From contig JAHFJQ010000074.1 of assembly GCA_023245755.1 (NCBI GenBank), positions 1 through 5,085 on the forward strand: 5,085 nt of DNA, in the 5' to 3' direction. Below the pieces are notes generated by a model. That model was not told where the DNA came from. It searched no databases and worked only from the letters and a program-made list of their open reading frames with translations. This DNA comes from an archaeon (GTDB lineage Archaea > Nanobdellota > Nanobdellia > SCGC-AAA011-G17 > GW2011-AR17). Shown here piece after piece: positions 1 through 4,253 of this stretch. A program made the translations under genes and the position numbers. Within the stretch, counting starts at the first letter, position 1. Every line of letters begins with the position of its first letter.

Positions 1-332
1 GTTGCAGCTTCTGCAATTTCCACTTCTATCTCACCCAATCTATACCTTTCACCAATTCTAAAATGAGAATAAGGAATTCCTGTTGTAGTAATATTTTCTC
101 CAAGATCACCTGGTTGTACAGGCCATCCTTCTTGATTGAACGTTTGAATCATTTCTAATGGCATGATGAGAAGTGCCCTATTCATACTCCCATGAAGTTT
201 TTCTTGTCTGTAGCGATTAAAATCTCCTATGATACCTTGGCATACAACTATTGCAGAGTCTATAGAACTTTTAGGGAGACCTCTTTCTCCTTGTCTTTGA
301 GGTTTTATATTTATTTGATAAATATTTCCCAT
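1..332 (-). CDS. MOSC-domain protein, partial (C-terminus beyond the window)
   Basis: My own minus-strand translation from the ATG at 332-330 stays open for 110 codons to the window edge. The residues match the MOSC domain (molybdenum cofactor sulfurase C-terminal fold). An opening beta-strand (residues 4-10) leads to GERGLPK (15-21), then a GD pair (36-37), HG (47-48) before an NRA (51-53), and PGDLGENI (74-81) before a strand ending EVEIAEAA. The family's conserved cysteine normally lies a few residues further on, past the edge, so it cannot be checked. Known MOSC proteins carry sulfur for molybdenum cofactor enzymes or, in the YiiM/YuaD group, support reduction of N-hydroxylated bases; the exact role here is unknown. 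The start overlaps the stop of the upstream YbaK-like gene by one base (TAATG), implying co-transcription and translational coupling. No promoter of its own is visible. The family call is firm; the substrate is open. Confidence 0.85.
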   Translation of the reverse strand, partial: MGNIYQINIKPQRQGERGLPKSSIDSAIVVCQGIIGDFNRYRQEKLHGSMNRALLIMPLEMIQTFNQEGWPVQPGDLGENITTTGIPYSHFRIGERYRLGEIEVEIAEAA

Positions 333-817
333 TAGACTGTGAATACTCCAAAGCTTGCATGAAGTTCTTGAAGTAGTTTTTTCATTTCTGTCGTTTTTAG
401 TTTTACTGAATGTGTGCGTAAGCCAATATTAAATGCACTTTCTTGATTTTCAAATATAGCTTCATCGACAAATAAAGGAATTTCGGTCTTATGCCCAAAG
501 GGAGGGACAGCACCAATTTGACAGCCTGTTTTTTCTAGTACTTCTTCTGGAGTTGCCATACGTGTTTTTCCCTTAGACCAGGATTTCTTTTCTGCAACTG
601 CTTTGATGTTTACTTTTTTATCTGCAGGTACGTCAACAATGAGCCATTCATTATTACCATTGGTGAGAACAATTGCTTTTATTCCTTGTTTGAGCTGGAA
701 GCCTCTTGTTTTCGCAGCATCTTCGCTCGTAAGCACAGGTTCATGTTCTAAGTATACAGGTTCTATCCCCAGGTCTTGAAACAGGGCTTTAATTCGTTGT
801 ACTTCTTCCATTCCCAT
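332..817 (-). CDS. YbaK/ProX-type aminoacyl-tRNA editing-domain protein (deacylase)
   Basis: This 161-residue protein has the normal length and motifs of freestanding YbaK/EbsC/ProX trans-editing domains, cytosolic enzymes that hydrolyse mischarged aminoacyl-tRNA such as Ala-tRNAPro or Cys-tRNAPro. Visible landmarks are TSEDAAKTRG (30-39), GIKAIVL (45-51) with K47 as the likely catalytic lysine, DKKVNIKAV (66-74), the glycine/proline loop GAVPPFG (102-108) and a final FNIGLRTHSVKL (129-140). No synthetase domain is attached, so it should act in trans. The ATG at 817 is preferred over the one at 811 because a TATA box at 840-847 lies the right distance for a leaderless transcript starting at 817. 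The gene leads a two-gene unit with the MOSC gene and diverges from eL34. The substrate (Ala, Cys or another misacylated tRNA) cannot be assigned from the sequence. Confidence 0.9.
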   Translation of the reverse strand: MGMEEVQRIKALFQDLGIEPVYLEHEPVLTSEDAAKTRGFQLKQGIKAIVLTNGNNEWLIVDVPADKKVNIKAVAEKKSWSKGKTRMATPEEVLEKTGCQIGAVPPFGHKTEIPLFVDEAIFENQESAFNIGLRTHSVKLKTTEMKKLLQELHASFGVFTV

Positions 818-839
818 GGTCTAAAAGAAAAAAATTGTT

Positions 840-847
840 CTTATATA
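840..847 (-). promoter_or_regulatory. TATA box for the ybaK-like/MOSC unit
   Basis: Read on the minus strand this is TATATAAG. Its centre lies 26.5 bases upstream of the A of the ATG at 817, so transcription should begin at the start codon. A purine-rich stretch directly upstream (minus-strand reading of 848-858) fits a BRE. The call rests on position and consensus. Confidence 0.7.
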
Positions 848-851
848 GCTT

Positions 852-871
852 TCTTTCCTCGCGTGGAAAGA
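852..871. repeat. Inverted repeat between two divergent TATA boxes
   Basis: TCTTTCC (852-858) and GGAAAGA (865-871) are perfect 7-base inverted arms around a 6-base centre that contains CGCG. The element sits almost exactly midway between the divergent TATA boxes at 840-847 and 872-879. Each purine-rich arm lies where the BRE of the neighbouring promoter is expected, so it may simply be two face-to-face BREs. It could also serve as a shared operator. Confidence 0.5.
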
Positions 872-879
872 CTTATAAA
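872..879 (+). promoter_or_regulatory. TATA box for the eL34 gene
   Basis: CTTATAAA is centred 26.5 bases upstream of the A of the ATG at 902 and is preceded by the purine-rich GGAAAGA. The spacing predicts a leaderless transcript and decides the eL34 start: the upstream in-frame ATG at 776 lies before the promoter, inside the opposite-strand gene. Confidence 0.8.
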
Positions 880-901
880 CCCCTACTTTTTCTCTTTCGC
901 T

Positions 902-1168
902 ATGGCATTAAAACATAGAAATAGATCTTTTCGAAAGATACCTGTCAAGCTGTCAACCAGAGTTACAGTGCATTACAAGAAAAGAAACCCAGCACGAGCG
1001 CAATGTGGACAATGTGGAAAATTCCTTCAAGGTGTTCCACGTGCAAAACCTGTAGCTTTGCGGACTATGCCTAAAACAAAGAAGAGACCAGAAAGACCAT
1101 ATGGTGGGGTACTATGCTCTGCATGTACCAGAAAAGTTATGATCTCTAAAGCTCGTTCACAATCATAA
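902..1168 (+). CDS. rpl34e: Large-subunit ribosomal protein eL34 (L34e)
   Basis: This 88-residue basic protein of the large ribosomal subunit matches archaeal L34e along its whole length. The arginine-rich N-terminus (ALKHRNRSFRK) is followed by the conserved VTVHYKKRNPARAQC segment, then KTKKRPERPYGGVLC. Two CxxC pairs, C35/C38 and C72/C75, form the zinc-binding site typical of the family. The start at 902 gives the usual family length and lies at leaderless distance from the TATA box at 872-879. The reading frame is also open upstream to 776, but that part overlaps the divergent gene and the promoter and does not resemble L34e. In many archaea L34e lies in a secY-adk-L34e-cmk-L14e-cbf5 cluster; here L14e follows after 67 bases with no cmk between them. 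Confidence 0.97.
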   Translation: MALKHRNRSFRKIPVKLSTRVTVHYKKRNPARAQCGQCGKFLQGVPRAKPVALRTMPKTKKRPERPYGGVLCSACTRKVMISKARSQS

Positions 1169-1189
1169 TCTCTTGTTGTCGCAAAAGAC

Positions 1190-1197
1190 CTTTATGT
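1190..1197 (+). promoter_or_regulatory. Possible TATA-like element upstream of eL14
   Basis: CTTTATGT is a degenerate TATA-like element in the gap between eL34 and eL14. It would place a transcription start near 1219-1220 and give a leader of about 16 bases containing the Shine-Dalgarno site of eL14. It is weaker than the other TATA boxes here, so eL14 may instead be read from the eL34 promoter. Confidence 0.35.
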
Positions 1198-1225
1198 GGT
1201 GACATGTAAAGTGATAAAACAAGAA

Positions 1226-1229
1226 GGAG
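1226..1229 (+). promoter_or_regulatory. Shine-Dalgarno site of eL14
   Basis: GGAG within AAGAAGGAGA lies 6 bases before the ATG at 1236. It is the only strong ribosome-binding site in the window; the other plus-strand genes appear leaderless or closely coupled. It fixes the eL14 start and implies that this mRNA has a 5' leader or is part of a longer transcript. Confidence 0.75.
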
Positions 1230-1235
1230 AAAAAA

Positions 1236-1610
1236 ATGTTAACAATTGGAAGTATTTGTATGAAAATTGCCGGTAGAGATGCTGGTAAGTTAGGCGTAGT
1301 TATTGATATTATTGATTCTACTTATGTTCTTCTTGATGGTGAAGTTCGAAGAAAAAAATGTAATATTCTCCATTTAGAACCAATGGGAAAATCTGTTGAT
1401 GTGAAAAAGAACGCAACTCACGCAGATGTTTTGAAAGCTCTAGGCATTAAAGAAGGGAAGAAAAAAACCGGAAAGAAAAAAGATAAAGCTCTTCGCCCAA
1501 GAAGTGTGAATGTGAAAAAGAAATATGCTACTGCAAAAAAAGCAAAGGCTGCTCCTAAAAAAGAAGGAAAGGCAGAAAAAGCTAAAGTAGCAGCAAAGAA
1601 AAAGGCATAA
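1236..1610 (+). CDS. rpl14e: Large-subunit ribosomal protein eL14 (L14e) with lysine-rich tail
   Basis: Residues 1-56 carry the SH3-like KOW-type fold of archaeal L14e: IGSICMKIAGRDAGK (4-18), VVIDIIDSTYVLLDG (21-35) and VRRKKCNILHLEP (37-49). The protein binds rRNA in the large subunit. After a short segment similar to the usual C-terminal helix (ATHADVLKALGI, 60-71), residues 72-124 form a Lys/Ala-rich tail with KKK and KAAPKK-like stretches, likely disordered and rRNA-contacting. The family in most archaea is about 75-100 residues, so this is a long version that recalls the Ala/Lys-rich tail of eukaryotic RPL14. A strong Shine-Dalgarno site sets the start. The stop codon directly abuts the prefoldin start (TAAATG), suggesting one transcript for both. 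Confidence 0.93.
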   Translation: MLTIGSICMKIAGRDAGKLGVVIDIIDSTYVLLDGEVRRKKCNILHLEPMGKSVDVKKNATHADVLKALGIKEGKKKTGKKKDKALRPRSVNVKKKYATAKKAKAAPKKEGKAEKAKVAAKKKA

Positions 1611-2003
1611 ATGGATCCTACAAACTATCCTCAACTGCAAGAATTACAGCAAGGGATGCAACACCTACAGGAACAACTGCAACTTCTTCTTCAACAGAAA
1701 GCTGAACTGGATCATTTAACAGATGCGCTTCATGAACTCAAGAAGCAAGGTCAAAAACAAGACGTTCTTGTTCCTTTTGGAGCAGGAATTTATTTGAAAG
1801 CAGAAATTAAAGATTCTCAAACAGTGCTTCTTAATGTGGGTGCTGGTGTTACTGTGGAGAAAGATATTGATTCTACACTCGTTCTTATTGATAGACAAGC
1901 TCAAGAATTAGTAACTATTGAAGGTTCTATGCAAGAGGAACTGGCACATGTACGCCAACAATTGCAGTTTCTTCAAATGTCTGGAATACAACAGAAAGAA
2001 TAA
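1611..2003 (+). CDS. pfdA: Prefoldin alpha subunit
   Basis: This 130-residue cytosolic co-chaperone subunit is expected to form the alpha2-beta4 prefoldin hexamer, which holds unfolded proteins for the group II chaperonin. The architecture is clear: an N-terminal coiled coil very rich in Gln and Leu (about 8-47), a central beta-hairpin region with VLVPFGAGIYLKAEI (52-66) and VLLNVGAGVTVEKDI (72-86), and a C-terminal coiled coil (about 93-123). Length and motifs match archaeal alpha subunits. The ATG follows the eL14 stop with no gap. A weak AAGG (1602-1605) lies just upstream, so translation probably depends on coupling to eL14. In many archaea pfdA sits beside rplX (L18a) and ftsY, so this L14e-pfdA pairing differs from that arrangement. 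Confidence 0.95.
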   Translation: MDPTNYPQLQELQQGMQHLQEQLQLLLQQKAELDHLTDALHELKKQGQKQDVLVPFGAGIYLKAEIKDSQTVLLNVGAGVTVEKDIDSTLVLIDRQAQELVTIEGSMQEELAHVRQQLQFLQMSGIQQKE

Positions 2004-2006
2004 ATG

Positions 2007-2014
2007 CTTAAATA
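2007..2014 (+). promoter_or_regulatory. TATA box for the primase gene
   Basis: CTTAAATA is centred 25.5 bases upstream of the A of the ATG at 2036 and starts only four bases after the prefoldin stop. It predicts a leaderless primase mRNA made independently of the upstream genes. Confidence 0.75.
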
Positions 2015-2017
2015 GCG

Positions 2018-2035
2018 CCTTTTCTTCTTCTTTTT
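2018..2035 (+). terminator. Pyrimidine tract, possible T-rich terminator of the eL14-prefoldin unit
   Basis: These 18 bases between the primase TATA box and its ATG are all C or T, ending in five T. Archaeal polymerase can terminate on T-rich non-template tracts without a hairpin, so this could end the upstream transcript while also forming the initiator region of the primase promoter. This rests on composition only. Confidence 0.35.
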
Positions 2036-3355
2036 ATGCAGGATCAGTACTTTTCATACTACAGTAGAAAGGAAGTTCAAGTAGCCATTCTTAGTATCTG
2101 TCAAGATAGAGAAATTGCTCCAAGGTATGGAGAGGGCTTTGGAAAAAGACCAGATACGATTCAATTCCCTGGAGATATCCTTGAGATGGCAAAGAAAGGA
2201 GCAACCTCTTTTCATATTTCTGAAGAACGATGGAATGATCCGCTAATTCTCAAACCAGGTATGAGTAAGAGAGACCTTGATGAGAATAGAAAAGGGTGGG
2301 ATCTTCTTTTGGATATTGATACTGTACATTGGGACTATGCAAAATGGACAGCATACTTTCTTGTTGAAGCGCTGAAATTTCATGATGTCAAAAATGTCTC
2401 TGTTAAGTTTAGTGGAAGTAAAGGTTTTCACATTGGAGTACCTTTTGAATCTTTTCCTGAAGAAGTCAATGGTGTGAAAACAAAGAAACTCTTTCCAGAA
2501 GCATCACGGACCATTACTGCATATTTGCAAAATATGATTCATGACATGCTTGCAAACAAGATTCTTGAAAAAGAGAATATCTCTGATATCTGTCAAAAAA
2601 CGGGTAAAAAAAGAAATGAGCTTATGAAGGATGGAAAGTTTGATCCTTTTGAGCTTATTGAAATTGATACGGTTCTTATATCTAATCGGCATCTCTTTCG
2701 AGCACCATACTCCTTGCATGAGAAAACAGGATATGTTTCCCTCCCTATTGAAATAGACAACATTCTCACCTTTGATAAACGAGAGGCAGATCCTAAAATG
2801 GCAAAGATAGGAAAAGATTTTTTGAATCCTACAGTGACCAATGATGGAAAAAGTCTTATCATCCAGGCATTTGATTGGTGGGGAAAAAAACATGCAAAAC
2901 AAGGCCCAGATGTTATACCTGGAATGAAGCAAGAGTTTAAACTAGTTGTAGGGGCTGTTGAAGAAAAACATTTTCCACATTGTATGCAAAAGATTCTTGC
3001 TGGGAATATGGATGATGGGAAGAAAAGAGCAATTTTTATTCTCATTAATTTCCTGCGACATATGAATTGGGATGAACAAGCTATTGAAGCACGACTCAAA
3101 CAGTGGAATAATTCTAATAAAAATCCATTACCACCAAGTTATATTCTTTCTCAGGTGCTTTGGAATAAAAAACAAAAAGAAAATATTCTTCCCCCAAACT
3201 GCGATAAATCGTATTACAAGGACCTGCACGTTGCTTGCCCAGAACATATCTGTACCCGTTTTAAGAACCCTGTGAACTGTGCTTTACGTGTGCATGCGCA
3301 AGCTCAGGAACAAGAGAAGAAAATGAAGAAACCTGAGAATGTTGCACAAAAGTAG
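2036..3355 (+). CDS. priS: Archaeo-eukaryotic DNA primase: PriS catalytic core with PriL-like C-terminal domain
   Basis: This primase makes primers for replication. Residues 1-245 are the PriS core: GATSFHISEERWNDPL (55-70), LLDID with metal-binding D93 and D95, SGSKGFHIGVP (126-136) with H132, and EIDTVLISNRHLFRAPYSLHEKTG (209-232) with the third acidic residue D211 and nucleotide-contacting R222, H228 and K230. The segment between D95 and S126 has no cysteine, so the zinc knuckle of many archaeal PriS proteins is missing. From about 300 on, a second domain resembles the PriL C-terminal iron-sulfur domain: HFPHC (C316), a helical stretch, then PPNC (C389), C401, C406 and C415, enough for a 4Fe-4S site. 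A basic tail ends the protein. At 439 residues it exceeds typical PriS (about 330-400). It most likely represents a compact PriS-PriL fusion. The start follows from the TATA spacing. Confidence 0.92.
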   Translation: MQDQYFSYYSRKEVQVAILSICQDREIAPRYGEGFGKRPDTIQFPGDILEMAKKGATSFHISEERWNDPLILKPGMSKRDLDENRKGWDLLLDIDTVHWDYAKWTAYFLVEALKFHDVKNVSVKFSGSKGFHIGVPFESFPEEVNGVKTKKLFPEASRTITAYLQNMIHDMLANKILEKENISDICQKTGKKRNELMKDGKFDPFELIEIDTVLISNRHLFRAPYSLHEKTGYVSLPIEIDNILTFDKREADPKMAKIGKDFLNPTVTNDGKSLIIQAFDWWGKKHAKQGPDVIPGMKQEFKLVVGAVEEKHFPHCMQKILAGNMDDGKKRAIFILINFLRHMNWDEQAIEARLKQWNNSNKNPLPPSYILSQVLWNKKQKENILPPNCDKSYYKDLHVACPEHICTRFKNPVNCALRVHAQAQEQEKKMKKPENVAQK

Positions 3356-3379
3356 TTGCTATGATTTTTAACGGCTTCT

Positions 3380-3390
3380 TTGTTGAACAA
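3380..3390. repeat. Palindrome TTGTT-G-AACAA upstream of the first small paralogue
   Basis: This is a perfect odd-centred palindrome with 5-base arms, ending 15 bases before the TATA box at 3406. Its TTGT/ACAA half-sites recur upstream of the second paralogue. It could be an operator, but short palindromes arise easily by chance in AT-rich DNA. Confidence 0.3.
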
Positions 3391-3405
3391 TCCTTAAACT
3401 AAGCC

Positions 3406-3413
3406 TTTATAAG
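3406..3413 (+). promoter_or_regulatory. TATA box for the first small paralogue
   Basis: TTTATAAG is centred 26.5 bases upstream of the A of the ATG at 3436, predicting a leaderless transcript and supporting that start codon. Confidence 0.78.
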
Positions 3414-3435
3414 GTGTTCACTAGAGCAGTTATAC

Positions 3436-3780
3436 ATGGCAAATGATTATTCTGCACTAGGAGAAGGTGTAGGTGGATTACCTGGACTTGAATTGATTTT
3501 AGAAGTTGCACCTCCTCTAGATCCAGTTCTTGCTCTCAAGGATACTGCTCGGAGAGCACTTGCCCAGTATTTTCCCTCCTGGAGAAAAAGAGATTTAGAT
3601 AGTGCAATATTTGATTTTCAAGTACGAGAGCTCCTTCCTTGTGTCACTGATACTAGCTACAGAGCAAAGGAGGATCCCAGTCAAGCCCTTCTCATTAACG
3701 CCGCCTACCAAGTACTTACAGAAGAGGGATTTGAGGCAGTGAGTGGACGATGGTATGTCCCTGATCCTACAAAGAGATAG
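3436..3780 (+). CDS. Small protein of unknown function, paralogue A
   Basis: I do not recognise this 114-residue protein. The N-terminal 30 residues are Gly/Pro/Leu-rich (GEGVGGLPGLELILEVAPPL). They lead into a helix (about 31-45), a YFPSWRKR motif (45-52), a variable middle containing C69, a second helix (82-95) and LTEEGF (94-99), followed by the hairpin-like GRWYVPDPTKR end (104-114). There is no signal peptide or membrane segment, so it is probably cytosolic. The second half aligns with the next gene: YxPxW plus a basic patch, then A-A-x-x-x-L-T-E-E-G-F and RWY-x-P/R. A helix followed by a two-stranded end with conserved aromatic and basic residues could be a winged-helix-like or other nucleic-acid-binding fold, but that is a guess. 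A well-placed TATA box supports it as a real, separately transcribed gene between primase and nuclease genes. Confidence 0.82.
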   Translation: MANDYSALGEGVGGLPGLELILEVAPPLDPVLALKDTARRALAQYFPSWRKRDLDSAIFDFQVRELLPCVTDTSYRAKEDPSQALLINAAYQVLTEEGFEAVSGRWYVPDPTKR

Positions 3781-3858
3781 AGTATCACTCCTAGCGCTTT
3801 CTGCTCTAAACAGCGATGAATATTCTAAACTCCTTATGAAAAATTCTTAGTTGTAAGT

Positions 3859-3866
3859 TTGTACAA
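3859..3866. repeat. Palindrome TTGTACAA upstream of the second small paralogue
   Basis: This perfect 8-base palindrome ends 7 bases before the TATA box at 3874. It shares TTGT/ACAA half-sites with the palindrome before the first paralogue, though the half-site spacing differs (0 against 3 bases). It lies near where a BRE or an operator would act. Confidence 0.3.
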
Positions 3867-3873
3867 CGAGAGG

Positions 3874-3881
3874 TTTATAAA
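3874..3881 (+). promoter_or_regulatory. TATA box for the second small paralogue
   Basis: TTTATAAA is centred 25.5 bases upstream of the A of the ATG at 3903. The surrounding 12 bases (3871-3882) are identical to those around the TATA box at the end of the window (5063-5074). Confidence 0.8.
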
Positions 3882-3902
3882 GCATTTCCCTGGCATAGCC
3901 CT

Positions 3903-4229
3903 ATGGTTGGAAGCATATTTGATACACTCTTGGAAGATATTCGTCGGCATCCTGATAGAGCTGATGCTCAGCGTATAGATCTTGAAAGAAGATTACGACA
4001 GGCTGTTTTTGATGGGCTTCAACCTTATCTGCCTACATGGAAAAGAAATAGAGAAATTACTCCTATTAGTGTTATTTGTGCGCTCCCTGCAAGTAACCAA
4101 ATCATAGAGACTAGTGAGGAGTATGAAAGGCTTGTTTACGGCGCAGCTGCCAGAATTCTCACTGAAGAGGGTTTTGTATTTGGAGAAGGGGAAGAACGTT
4201 GGTATTATAGACCAGCTAGTAAGCCTTAA
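3903..4229 (+). CDS. Small protein of unknown function, paralogue B
   Basis: I do not recognise this 108-residue protein, but it is a diverged tandem copy of the gene at 3436. Shared points are an Arg-rich helix (RRLRQAVFDGL, 29-39, against TARRALAQ), YLPTWKR (42-48, against YFPSWRK), AAARILTEEGF (81-91, against AAYQVLTEEGF) and RWYYRPASK (99-107, against RWYVPDPTK). The W-to-F distance is 45 residues here and 50 in copy A, so the middle carries an indel. The N-terminus is unrelated and more charged (LEDIRRHPDRADAQRIDLERRLR), probably helical. No catalytic motif, signal peptide or membrane span is visible. It has its own TATA box at leaderless distance. Its TAA stop (4227-4229) lies inside the TATA box of the following nuclease gene. 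Confidence 0.83.
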   Translation: MVGSIFDTLLEDIRRHPDRADAQRIDLERRLRQAVFDGLQPYLPTWKRNREITPISVICALPASNQIIETSEEYERLVYGAAARILTEEGFVFGEGEERWYYRPASKP

Positions 4230-4232
4230 GTA
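4225..4232 (+). promoter_or_regulatory. TATA-like box for the nuclease gene, overlapping the upstream stop codon
   Basis: CTTAAGTA is centred 25.5 bases upstream of the A of the ATG at 4254 and contains the TAA stop of the preceding gene. It departs more from consensus than the other boxes, but the spacing is exact. A 21-base all-pyrimidine tract (4233-4253) follows up to the ATG, as in the primase promoter. Confidence 0.6.
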
Positions 4233-4253
4233 TTTCCCTCCTCTTTTCTTTTT

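Noticed and set aside
776..901. In-frame N-terminal extension of eL34 from the ATG at 776
   Set aside because: It overlaps the start of the divergent gene and the promoter, does not resemble L34e, and the ATG at 902 has correct TATA spacing and gives the normal family length.
1440..1640. Minus-strand open frame of 66 codons opposite the eL14 tail
   Set aside because: Its Phe/Leu/Cys-rich composition is the complement of the lysine codons of the eL14 tail, and it could be mistaken for a membrane protein.
1716..1904. Minus-strand open frame of 62 codons opposite prefoldin alpha
   Set aside because: It is short, antisense to a clear gene, and has no motif or promoter.
2504..3099. Minus-strand open frames of 142 and 168 codons inside the primase gene
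   Set aside because: They are antisense to a well-supported gene, have no recognisable domain, and are rich in Phe, Ser, Ile and Cys as expected from reading A-rich coding sequence backwards.
3356..3405. Terminator after the primase at the T run 3365-3369
   Set aside because: Five T residues with no further T-rich tract or stem are too common in this AT-rich sequence to support a call.
3781..3902. Possible small RNA or extra small gene in the 122-base gap between the paralogues
   Set aside because: No convincing open frame or stable hairpin was seen; only the promoter, the TTGTACAA palindrome and a short GAATATTC palindrome at 3818-3825 were found.
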